A stretch of 64,000 nt of DNA, taken from positions 42,860,664 through 42,924,663 of the forward strand of contig CM054177.1 of NCBI GenBank assembly GCA_028829895.1, read 5' to 3'. Below are positions 55,166 through 64,000 of this stretch, in pieces. Numbering within the stretch: the first letter of the stretch is position 1; every line of letters starts with the position of its first letter. The position numbers and the translations under genes were made by a program. Under the pieces are notes generated by a model. It had not been told where the DNA came from. It saw only the letters and a program-made list of their open reading frames with translations, and made no database searches. Origin of the DNA: Sinotaia quadrata (taxonomy: Eukaryota; Mollusca; Gastropoda; Architaenioglossa; Viviparidae).

Positions 55166-55847
55166 ATTTTATGTTTCTTTGAAGATTGTCTGACTTAGTT
55201 CTATGTTGTTGATAGAAGACAGCGGTAATCTCGAGTAATTTTATGTTTCTTTGAAGATTGTCTGACTGAGTTCTATGTTGTTGATAGAAGACAGCGGTAA
55301 TCTCGAGTAATTTTATGTATCTTTGAAGATTGTCTGACTTAGTTCTATGTTGTTGATAGAAGACAGCGGTAATCTCGAGTAATTTTATGTATCTTTGAAG
55401 ATTGTCTGACTGAGTTCTATGTTGTTGATAGAAGACAGCGGTAATCTCGAGTAATTTTATGTATCTTTGAAGATTGTCTGACTTAGTTCTATGTTGTTGA
55501 TAGAAGACAGCGGTAATCTCGAGTAATTTTATGTATCTTTGAAGATTGTCTGACTTAGTTCTATGTTGTTGATAGAAGACAGCGGTAATCTCGAGTAATT
55601 TTATGTATCTTTGAAGATTGTCTGACTTAGTTCTATGTTGTTGATAGAAGACAGCGGTAATCTCGAGTAATTTTATGTATCTTTGAAGATTGTCTGACTT
55701 AGTTCTATGTTGTCGATAGAAGACAGCGGTAATCTCGAGTAATTTCGTGAAATTTTTCAAGCCAACTGTGTGTTTAAAAAAAACTCTTTCCTCTTTGTCA
55801 CTAAATTTTTGCAAAGACATATATATTGATCTAACCATGCAAGTCAT
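55125..55847 (-). CDS. 240-codon open frame of eight 24-residue repeats, unknown
   Basis: The minus strand carries an uninterrupted frame from ATG 55847 to the stop at 55125. A unique 35-residue N-terminus (MTCMVRSIYMSLQKFSDKEE, then RVFFKHTVGLKNFTK) leads into eight repeats of about 24 residues. Each repeat contains LLEITAVFYQQHRTKSDN followed by LQR and IK, and the frame ends with a short unique tail (NDSLQQASGSRE). Repeats differ at only a few positions (Q/R, K/Q, Y/N). Each unit could form an amphipathic helix. No TATA box, signal peptide or poly(A) signal is evident. Because 72 is a multiple of three, one open unit is enough to open the whole array. It may therefore be a chance frame over a young minisatellite. 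Confidence 0.3.
   Translation of the reverse strand: MTCMVRSIYMSLQKFSDKEERVFFKHTVGLKNFTKLLEITAVFYRQHRTKSDNLQRYIKLLEITAVFYQQHRTKSDNLQRYIKLLEITAVFYQQHRTKSDNLQRYIKLLEITAVFYQQHRTKSDNLQRYIKLLEITAVFYQQHRTQSDNLQRYIKLLEITAVFYQQHRTKSDNLQRYIKLLEITAVFYQQHRTQSDNLQRNIKLLEITAVFYQQHRTKSDNLQRNIKLNDSLQQASGSRE
55160..55745. repeat. 72-bp minisatellite, eight near-identical copies
   Basis: Units of AATTTTATGTATCTTTGAAG plus ATTGTCTGACTTAGTTCTAT and AGACAGCGGTAATCTCGAGT. Copy-to-copy differences are one to three bases, the lowest of any long array in the window. Confidence 0.97.
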
Positions 55848-55899
55848 TTCTACTGAATTATATTACCACCTACACAATAGAGGAATTACTTTATTTTCC

Positions 55900-56060
55900 T
55901 TTATTATAAGATAGTCTATTCCATGTCTGAATCTTTTGTTAAACTATTTGTCTTTTAGTTGTGAGACAACACAATAGATGAAGTACTTCATTATAAGATA
56001 GTCTATTCCATGTTTGAATCTTTTGTTAAACTATTTGTTTTTAAGTTGTGAGACAACATT
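55900..56060. repeat. tandem duplication, about 82 bp
   Basis: Two copies of TTATAAGATAGTCTATTCCA plus GAATCTTTTGTTAAACTATT and GTTGTGAGACAACA. Confidence 0.92.
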
Positions 56061-56384
56061 TCTTTTTTGGTTGACTTTTTCTCTATTACTTTATGAAACC
56101 ATTTCTTCTTTCTCACAAATTTTCGTTGTCGTATTAGTTTAGAGATGTTCTAGGGAAATTATTTTTGTGGTATTAATTTGTTTATACTCATCAGACACAT
56201 TCTTTGATTATTTGTATGCATTACCGCCAAGAATGTTTGTCATTGTACCTCGAATTTGTAAGAAGTGGCCAAGTAAGTTATTTATTTGTTTTAGTCAAAG
56301 ACATTAGTTTTCGTCTTTAGTAAGACATTAGTTATTTACTCTGAAACTATTTATGTACAAGTAATGCTACTGCTGTCTTAGCTA

Positions 56385-56765
56385 ATTTATAGAACGTCAG
56401 AATACAGCTCATTTTAGATAATATTGTTACTTCTGTCACTGTGATATGTCTGAATGTGATATCACACGACATATTCTAGATAATATTGTTACATCTGTCA
56501 CTATGGAATGTCTGAGTATGATATCACACAGTTTATTTTAGATACTATTGTTATATCTGTCACTGTGGTATTCTGAGTATGACAGCACACAGCTTATTTT
56601 AGATAATATTATTACATCTATCACTGTGGCATTAACACAGATTTTTCTAGTTAATAAGGTTACATCCGTCACTGTGATCTGTCTGAATATGAGAGCACAC
56701 ATCTTATTCTAGATAATATTGTTACATCCATCTCTAAAGTATGCATGAGTATGAAAACATGACAG
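56385..56765. repeat. minisatellite, about 60-70 bp, 6 units
   Basis: Units share CTAGATAATATTGTTACATC, TGTCACTGTGGTATGTCTGA and TATGATATCACACAG. Confidence 0.9.
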
Positions 56766-57287
56766 ACTGTTATGTTGAGTGATGTCAAAGCACTCTACAC
56801 ACTGTCAATACAGCAACTGAGTGCATGCATTAAAGGCGCATAGCACTTCAGATGGGACTGTCATTTTATTCAGTGGTTCATATGCTGTAGTTTTCATCTG
56901 CTGATTTACTTATGTTCGAAAACTTTGACTCCTAGTTGACCCAGTTCTGGCTCACGAGCATGTGCGTCCATTCCATACTGAGCAATTATTATAGACTACC
57001 ACTCTACCTCATTCTAGGCCAAGCTGTCAGGCACTAATCCTTAATATTAAAAATAAAACGTCCTGGGAAGATGCTTATTGCTAGACTACAGCAATTCTAG
57101 AACCATCCTTCCCAGTGGAGATAACTCACATCAAGTTGTATTTGGAGAAGACAGACTTATTGATTCCTGTCAACTTATGCTCACTTCATAGAGTGAATTT
57201 TTATTACACCATTACAGTAGCAGTTACATAGACTTTTCATGTCTACTATGTCAAATGTGACATTTTACTTTGTCCTTGCTGTTCTAG
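56766..57287. other. no feature recognised; intronic if the exon at 57288 is real
   Basis: Unique sequence that ends in a good pyrimidine tract and acceptor (CTTTGTCCTTGCTGTTCTAG). Confidence 0.35.
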
Positions 57288-57355
57288 ATTTGCCTGAGTG
57301 TAACTGGGGGACGAATCTGCGCAGGTCGATCAATCTTCTGTAAACGACCTGTATG
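57288..57355 (+). CDS. candidate small internal exon
   Basis: 68 bp lie between a textbook acceptor (TTTGTCCTTGCTGTTCTAG) and a good donor (GTATG|GTGAGC). Only phase 0 is open and reads ICLSVTGGRICAGRSIFCKR then PV, a Cys-rich, basic segment. It leaves in phase 2 and does not join to the candidate at 57879 without creating a stop, so another exon would be needed. Paired strong splice sites are the main evidence. Confidence 0.38.
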
Positions 57356-57878
57356 GTGAGCAATTCAGTCAAGTCATTTTCTGACTATATGTGCCTAAAC
57401 AGAGGGTGTGAGTAAAGGAGTGTGACACACAGTACCAACATCTATAGTCTCCCAACTATACATTACACCGAGACTAAGACTAAATTCATTAAAACAATAT
57501 CGGTTCCACTAAACTATTTTTTTAAATAACAACAAAACGCCCATATATATAGACCAGTGGTCGGATCAGATGTGCAGTCTTGGACCACCCCAAAATATCG
57601 CTGTTATGTTTACGGAAGTTAGACATTTCGTGGTGGCCTGTCACGAGAATGCTTGTCTGCTGTCGTTGACTCACGCGTCAGGCAAGTGAATATCCACAGA
57701 AGTAAATTTATGTAGCCGAGTTGACTAAGATCAGTGAGAAAGTCTTGCTCTGTGGACAGTGGTGGTGCGTGGCAATTTACCTGTCTATCGGTGAGATCCA
57801 GTGTATACCGAGGTGTTGTCTGGTCAGTTGAACGAGGCGCTGCCCCGAAGTGTGGGTGGGTGATTTGTCTCGGTCCAG

Positions 57879-57988
57879 AGCCGGTCAAAACAGATTTGAA
57901 AGTTTTAAAGTCAGTGTTGGATCGAGATGCTCAGACAGTTCCCGTAGCTTTGTTCTTGGACACCGGTCAACTTATTAAAAAAGTGTAA
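57879..57988 (+). CDS. candidate terminal coding exon
   Basis: After the acceptor TTGTCTCGGTCCAG the frame reads PVKTDLKVLKSVLDRDAQTV then PVALFLDTGQLIKKV, stopping at TAA 57986-57988. The frame is open further upstream to 57734, including a donor-like CG|GTGAGA near 57790. The last 35 codons look globular (amphipathic helix, then strand). The minus strand across 57619-57888 is also open for 89 codons. No AATAAA was seen nearby. Function unknown. Confidence 0.33.
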
Positions 57989-58054
57989 TCCTAACCTCAA
58001 ATTCTGCCTAACCGATTATTTTTTTATGATCGTTGTTTTAGAGAGGTTCACGTA

Positions 58055-58190
58055 AAAAATGCTTTAACTGTAATTCATAATTATATTTTCATGACGTTAT
58101 ACAGGTAATCATTATTATTATCAAAATGCTTTAACTATAATTCATAATTATATTTTCATGACGTTATACAGGTAATCATTATTAAAGGAA
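58055..58190. repeat. 66-bp tandem duplication
   Basis: Two copies of AAAATGCTTTAACTGTAATT plus TATTTTCATGACGTTATACA and GGTAATCATTATTA. Confidence 0.92.
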
Positions 58191-58194
58191 AGAG

Positions 58195-59098
58195 ATAAAC
58201 GTCAGATCAAGCTTTTCTTACAATGATAACTCAATATACTGGGGCCATGAAGATGCGATTACATTGCATTAAGCTACCGTAAGTGCAATGATGGAATTAT
58301 TAAATGATGAAGAAAATTCACACTCGACTGCAATGTACAACATTACCATTAATTAAGGAATTGTTAAACTGTAATGAGGAAAATTTTAATGGCGTTGTTA
58401 AGTACTAAATTACTATAAATATTATTAGGAGTTATTATGAAGACAATTAAGATGGTATTGCATTGTATTAAATTACTTTAAATGTAATATGAAATTATTT
58501 GAAGAATTTTAATATGGTTTTTCACTGGACTAAGTTATCTTAAGTCAATATAATAAAAATTTTAATCAAGAAGTTTAAGTCGGATTACATTGCAATAAAC
58601 CAGTAACGCATAAAAGTTATGGTGAAAAAGCTGGAGACGGCATTACACTACGTGTGACAGACACGCCACTTATTTAATGAAAATTATTAATATTATTAAT
58701 TAATCTTTCATAACCAATTACAAGTGATGAAAATCTTAATATTTTTTATTAATGATCCTCCAACAGACACCACTCGCCTGTCACTTGGAGGATATGTGGG
58801 CGCTGTAAACGTTTCCCTCTTCCACTACATAAAACAACATTTACAGTCACATAATATTTCCGTAGATGATAAACTTCTTACTAAAGGAGAAGACAAATCC
58901 AACTTTAATCTATATTTACCATCTACTCACTTTCTTCTCCAAAATAAGATTATCAATATGTGTAAGGTCAATAAATTTAACAATAAATTTATTAAATGAA
59001 CAATCAAATACACAAATATACATATGACAATTACAATGAAATAGGTTACTTGACATAAATATTCCATGAACTCAGGTTGGGATCATTTTTATGTCTAC

Positions 59099-59132
<34 letters not shown>

Positions 59133-59465
59133 AAAATAAAATTACAATTCAACAAAAGAGTCAATACAAATTGCAGGTTAGTCCTCAGAGAATAGAAATG
59201 GAGTTATCAGAGATGAACAATAATAGTTTACCTAACCTGATTCACACCGGTCTTAACAGTCTTCAGGCACTTTGCCAAAATGTCACAATTTATAGTTCAG
59301 TTCAAATTTCATCTACTCCACATGTATAAAATAAGAAATTATAATGAAGAGGAATTTCATCGTACTAAATTAGCTTAAATATAATTAGGAATTATAATGA
59401 ATAAAATTTAGAAAGTGCTACATGCACTAAACTACCATAAGTTAAAATAACAAGAAGTTGCAGTG
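58195..59465. repeat. degenerate AT-rich tandem repeat, split by an LTR fragment
   Basis: Units of about 65 bp share GATTACATTGCATTAAAC, TTACTTTAAATGTAAT and GAAATTATTATGAAGA. They fill 58195-58650 and reappear at 59330-59465 on the far side of LTR copy D. Confidence 0.7.
58653..59322 (+). mobile_element. internally shortened LTR, family member D
   Basis: Starts TGTGACAGACACGCCACTTA, close to the reverse-complement start of solo LTR B (TGTGACACGTGCGCCACTTA). It shares, in order, AATGATCCTCCAACAGACAC, GGAGAAGACAAATCC, TTATCAATATGTGTAAGG, ATAAATTTATTAAA and GAATAGAAATGGAGTTATCA. Similarity to B fades after about 59275. TCCACA at 59322 may be its end. No clear target duplication. A CT microsatellite at 59063-59092 lies within it. 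Confidence 0.7.
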
Positions 59466-60314
59466 GAGATGGCCAAATTATGGACATTAGGTAGGCCTAT
59501 AAAATGGACCTCACAAAAAAATTGCAGTCTTCGTAACAATTGTGTCCGTCAGTGTGCATTCATAGCACCACTTTGGAATACGTTTAGCACAGAAGTCTGA
59601 TTTCACTTCTGTTTGTTTATAAAAATATTCTCACATTACAATACTCAGCAAGATTCATGCAATATCTTAATATTTTGTGCACATTTGTCCAGCGACAGCG
59701 AACAGGGTGAAGAAATAGCACGTTCTCACAAACACACACACACACGCAAGTACGGCACGCACACATACATATAACAAAAAATAGTAACAACAACGGATGC
59801 AAAAGCTCATTCATAATTTCACCAGATTTCCTTAAAACAGCATAATGCTTGCTTGAGAATATGAGTCAATCAGCGAGTTAATATACTTCTTTCCCGAACT
59901 CCAGACCACGGCCGTGCATAATGATTGCATCCACTAGGACATAACTCATAGTAACTAAAACTATTTAAAAATCGTTGAGAAAATATTACCTCAAGCGACG
60001 ATGAGGCGGTAGATGTCAGTAAAGGCTGCCTGCGTCCTAACCAGTCCCGTCAATTTACGATGATGTGGTGTTAGATGTTAGATGATCGCCGAACGAAGTA
60101 TTTGACTTTATAGAGCAGTCGCAAAGCTGCACTCAGTGACCGTCGCAGACAGAGCGGACATTACTCGCGTCAGAGCTAACGGTGGTGGGGAGTGGGTGGG
60201 GTTAGCAGACGCGTTAACTGCAGTTACACTTCGGAGAGACTGAGCCGGCCAACAAATCAGCCGCGAGACGGTTCGTATCCATCCGTAGGCTGTCAGAAGC
60301 GAAAGATTCTACAG
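59466..60314. other. unique sequence; CpG-containing, promoter-like part at 60080-60310
   Basis: A CA run lies near 59733-59745. From about 60000 the DNA becomes GC-balanced with many CpGs (GACCGTCGCAGACAGAGCGG, GCCGCGAGACGG). CTTTATAGAGC near 60106 could be a weak TATA box, with a TCAGTG initiator-like site about 27 bp on. No first exon was recognised. Confidence 0.25.
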
Positions 60315-60515
60315 CAGGGGTGCACAAACTTTTTAGGCCAGAGGGACAAATTTCCAATTGATAGTGCGTGGAGGGCCGCCACATGGATGGCTCAGTAGAA
60401 GAAACAACACAAATAATGAAATAATGTGATTTACATTCGTAATAATGGTAACATCAAAAATGTCCTCCGGGGGCCGCATAGAGCCCTGTTTCGGGCCGCG
60501 GTTTGTACACCCCTG
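60315..60515. mobile_element. hAT-type MITE, 201 bp, 8-bp target duplication
   Basis: The left end CAGGGGTGCACAAACTTTTT and the reverse complement of the right end, CAGGGGTGTACAAACCGCGG, give a 15-bp inverted repeat with one mismatch. Flanks TTCTACAG (60307-60314) and TTCTATCG (60516-60523) agree at six of eight positions, as expected for an aged hAT target duplication. GAGGGCCGCC and GGGGGCCGC subterminal motifs are typical of this group. No coding capacity. Confidence 0.88.
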
Positions 60516-61193
60516 TTCTATCGCCAGAAGCAAAGGCAGTTCAGATTTAATAATAATTAATATTTTTAAAGAAAACCATGGATCAACCATACAAGAGTGA
60601 AATTGTGAGTTAATAAAAAGTTAAGAATGAAAGTTAACCGAAAAAAAAATGACTTAATAATGACAATAGAAACACGACTTGCACTTAGAACAAAGGTCGG
60701 TTTTAACATCGGTGAGGTAGTTGGTGGCATTGGTCAGGGCAAGCATGAATTATTATTATTATTTTTTTAATGAACCCCTTCGTTGCTGACGTCAACAAGC
60801 ACTAGGTAGTTGTACATTAAGTCATAAGTCTGCAATTAAGAGATGAATCATTTGTACGTCAACGTCATCAAGCGATAACAAAATTAAAACACAAGCCCAA
60901 ACAATGTTTAGGAAGGAAGGTGAATAAGAAAACTGTTTAGACAGGACATGTGCTAATATCATCCAGACGCACCGCAGCCCCCATCACTGCCACAAGCAAA
61001 CACGAAAGCGGATGTAGAAAGTGAGAAAGAGAAAAAATGTCAGTATTTCTGTCCACTAATTCATTCGCAGTTAAATCACTACCAGGGAGAGAACAATGCT
61101 GATTACAAAGATGAGACTATTCAAAAGAAACTGGAGATGTGCTTCACTGTATTCACAACAAAAAGTTATCTGTATAGAATCAAACCTGCATAT
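60516..61193. other. no feature recognised
   Basis: AT-rich unique sequence with a short GAGAAAGAGAAA patch near 61022. Confidence 0.4.
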
Positions 61194-61288
61194 ACACAGA
61201 TACATACACGCGTGCACACACACATACATATACACGTACACACACGTATGTACATACACGCACGCACGCACACGTACGCGCGAGTATC
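61194..61288. repeat. alternating purine-pyrimidine tract (CA/TA/CG)
   Basis: ACACACATACATATACACGT grading into ACGCACGCACGCACACGTAC and GCGCG. It is almost strictly alternating for about 90 bp and has Z-DNA-forming potential. Frames across it are artefacts. Confidence 0.85.
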
Positions 61289-61774
61289 TACAAGGGACCG
61301 TTTTACTTTTTATTCACGATTTTATCATATTATGGAATTAAAACAACACAGCATTGTGACTGGGTGATTTTATATCAAATTAATTTTAGGACAGATATTG
61401 TACCAATGCTAAATGGATGATTATCTCATTACGAATTCTTTTTTATGGCATTAAAAATTCAAACTGTTCTGACTGGATGATTTTGAGAAATCACAAGTTC
61501 TTGTCTATAGAGGACCTTTTATTTTAGCCTGCTAATGTTTACAACATTTGTTTGTTTCGGGTTTTTTTCTTTTTGGTCAACCAGCACAATAGACGCACTG
61601 ATCTGTGTCGTTATATGCATTGTTTGCCACCACAGACACAAAGGTAACATTTTCTGTGACTAGAAAATCTCTGTGTCTGTATATATTAAAAAAAACAACA
61701 AAAAAACCCTTGTATATCACAAGTTCATTTGGGGATAGCACTTATTCTAATGAATTCATAAGACGAGTTTATAA

Positions 61775-61930
61775 TGTAAAATCAACCAATCAGAATTTGT
61801 ACAAAAATAAATGTGTAATAAAATAAATAAATTCTATATTATAAAATCAACTAATCAGAATACATTGAATTTATAACAGCATAATCTGATATATGACATC
61901 ATAAAATCAACCAATCAGAATTTCGTGAAT
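61775..61930. repeat. CCAAT-containing repeat, 3 copies
   Basis: AAAATCAACCAATCAGAAT recurs three times at about 60-65 bp spacing (near 61780, 61844 and 61905), each followed by an AT-rich segment. Confidence 0.85.
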
Positions 61931-62534
61931 GTATTATTATAATCATAAAATGTCTACTAAAATCGTGAAGAAAAAAAATTATGCAGAAAGCCCTTCGACC
62001 TTTGGCGTGAGAGTGAAGGGCTTCGCTACAATTAAATATACTGCTCCGTTCAGAATTAAAATGACCCTATGCACTAAAAGAGAACAGAATGTGAGAATGG
62101 GATGAGAGGAGACAGTTGTTTATTCTATGTAAATTTATTATTTATCTAAAGCACCGGATTTATCCAACCTGCAAAAATTATTTTTGCTACTAGGCTTGTG
62201 CCAGAATTCACTGATTGTGTTGACAGACGCACTCCTCGTGTAAAAAAAAAAAAGCAGGCTAAAAAGTACATTTGCAGTTGGTGTCATGCCAGTTATCGAC
62301 AAATAAGTTTTAGAGTCAGAATTAGAGTAATAGTTAAAATGAGTGTGATGTCTTATGAGGGCGGGGTGGTGGTGGGAAATTCACAAGATTTATATTTTTT
62401 TTCAATTTTCAGCTTTATTTCCCAACAAATACACTTTTAAAAATTGTTGTACAATTCTGTTATCAGTAATATCTCCAAAATTTACTTTAATATATTCATT
62501 TCCTCCCCATCCATCCTCACGCCACATAAGCAGT
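61931..62534. other. no supported gene
   Basis: A short frame near 62198-62330 includes KKYICSWCHASYRQIS, vaguely like half of a zinc finger, but without splice or domain support. Confidence 0.35.
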
Positions 62535-62578
<44 letters not shown>

Positions 62579-62655
62579 TGTGTGTATGTGTGTGTGTGTG
62601 TATGTGTGTGTGTGTATGTGTGTGTGTATGCGTGTGTATGTGTGTGTGTGTGTGC
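62535..62655. repeat. (GT)n with regular TATG interruptions
   Basis: GT repeats broken by single A substitutions at roughly 10-14 bp intervals (GTGTGTATGTGTGTGTGT). All the frames across it are artefacts. Confidence 0.95.
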
Positions 62656-63099
62656 TTGCCTGATTCACTATATTCTGATATTACTTCTTCTGAATACGTG
62701 TGCTTTAACAAATAACAATGGAATATATAAAATAATATGATCCAGTTACACACATCATTCAAAACATAATACTTGATCTAAACGGCTTAATTTCGAAAGC
62801 TACAAGAAAAGAAAATCCGAAAAATAAACTAAAAAACTGTTTCCTTATTAAAAAAATCAATCACTACACGTCCAACAGATGTAAGCAGACATTAGGAAAC
62901 TAAAAATTTGCAACATTGCAACTTAAATGCAGCCCGCCAAAGCATATCCATCCAGCCGTCACTTTTACACTTTGGAAAGCTCGACACCAACAGCCTAAGA
63001 GCCCAGTAATTTTAAGTTCATCAATAGAAATAAATGCTACCAAAGTTATGCTAGGTGCTGAACGGTTCTGATTCGGCAGTAAAATTAGTCCAGACGTCG

Positions 63100-63235
63100 A
63101 AGTTCAGATTTGGAAACTTTGATATGAGGCAGATTTAGAAAGGCAAACAAGTTCAGATCTGGAAATTTTGGTCTGAGGCAGATTTGAAAGGCAAGAGGAT
63201 CAGATAAGAAAACTTTTATCTGAGGCTGGTAAAGA
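63100..63235. repeat. 52-bp tandem repeat, 3 units
   Basis: Units share TTCAGATYTGGAAAYTTTG, GAGGCAGATTTGAAAGGCAA. 62656-63099 is featureless. Confidence 0.88.
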
Positions 63236-63339
63236 TCTGCTAATAACAAACAGTAGTAGAGATCATGCCTAACAATATATATGGTTCTTATTCTGGTTTT
63301 GCTGCGACAGTGACCGTGAGAATAAAAACGTTAGAATAA

Positions 63340-63735
63340 ACAAGCCTTAACTAAAACTGTATATAATTTATAAACTAACGTCTGTATGAACAAGCCTTAA
63401 TTAATTTTAAATTGTATTTATTTAATAAACGCGCATGCTTTAAATGAAATTGTATTTAATTTATAAATGCATGTATGAGCAAACCTTAACTGAAATTGTT
63501 TATAATTTACAAACGCCTACATAAACAAACATTAAGCTGAAGTTGTATATAATTTACAAACGCCTACATAAACATACCTTAACTGAAATTGTATATAATT
63601 TACAAACGCCTACATAAACATACATTAAATGAAATTGTGTATATATAATTTATCGACGCCTACATAAACAAAGCTTAACTGAAATTGATTATAATTTATC
63701 GACGCCTGACATCTGCGTGAACAAGCCTTTACGAG
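63340..63735. repeat. 46-50 bp minisatellite, about 8 units
   Basis: Units contain CTTAACTGAAATTGTATATA and AATTTACAAACGCCTACATA. The middle copies (63500-63660) are nearly identical. 63736-64000 holds no recognised feature. Confidence 0.9.
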
Positions 63736-64000
63736 AAAAAAGTTTGATAAGGAGACATTTAATTAAACTGGGGCATATATGTATATATCACGGCTGGCTA
63801 TGTGTCACGGGTAGGTAGATCACGTTTCAGCTCTACTTCCGGGCCAGCCACAGTTGAGTGTTGAAAATAGATTTGCCATTTTTAGAAAGATCAAAATTGC
63901 CTTTAAAAAAAAAACAATCTGATATCTATTTCAATGCCGCCAGCCGCCAGCTGTGACGCACACATATAGCTTGAAAGTTTTCTGTGCGATTTCAGACAGA

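Noticed and set aside
1..64000. Prokaryotic-type features (operons, CRISPR, phage, riboswitches)
   Set aside because: Repeat content, splice signals and transposon classes are eukaryotic. The regular arrays lack spacer-repeat alternation and cas genes.

Overview
This is eukaryotic nuclear DNA, AT-rich and almost free of long open reading frames. It carries many (CA)n/(GT)n microsatellites, many minisatellites, decayed LINE, LTR, hAT and mariner-type elements, and short candidate exons bounded by GT/AG splice signals. The mix of jockey-like and CR1/L2-like LINEs, hAT and mariner MITEs with very dense tandem arrays suggests a marine invertebrate, most likely a lophotrochozoan such as a mollusc. 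That is inference from composition, not an identification. There is no prokaryotic operon, CRISPR array or rRNA, and I could not recognise a tRNA.

Layout. 0-4.8 kb: AGY-rich tracts, minisatellites, a decayed jockey-like LINE 3' end with RNase H remnants, and a 50-bp array containing TTAGGG motifs. 4.8-8 kb: a CCAAT/TATA-type promoter with a short 5' exon, a 60-bp array hit by a truncated LINE tail, and three plus-strand candidate exons. 8-10 kb: a diverged long LTR. 10-12.1 kb: two minus-strand candidate exons (10372-10544 is the best internal exon in the window) and a weak plus-strand one. 13.75-15.9 kb: a complete but dead hAT transposon. 17.2-19.4 kb: a 36-bp array split by a 1.63-kb solo LTR with an exact 5-bp target duplication. 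20.0-22.5 kb: minus-strand exons, one encoding a membrane anchor plus the start of an SRPBCC (Bet v1/START-like) fold and one encoding an acidic tail with a C-terminal membrane helix. 23.5-31 kb: minisatellites, one apparently grown out of a LINE codon block, a six-copy NotI-site array, candidate exons, and a terminal exon with poly(A) signal near 31.1 kb. 32.6-34.9 kb: a 33-bp array and about 0.9 kb of polypurine. 35.9-46 kb: array after array, including a CpG-rich 30-bp array. 46.9-53.1 kb: three more candidate exons (one terminal exon with poly(A) signal) and a mariner-type MITE at an exact TA site. 55-55.8 kb: a 72-bp array encoding eight 24-residue repeats in one uninterrupted minus-strand frame. 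57-64 kb: two candidate exons, another copy of the LTR family, a hAT MITE and more arrays.

No complete gene can be assembled. The candidate exons are probably parts of a few large genes on both strands whose introns have been inflated by minisatellites and transposons. Only one neighbouring pair (6369-6486 with 6920-7052) joins in a compatible phase with an open frame. By my own tally tandem arrays of units longer than 20 bp cover roughly a quarter of the window. At least three of them hold a transposon insertion, and neighbouring units then show the empty target site. Exon calls rest on reading frame, splice signals and composition only.
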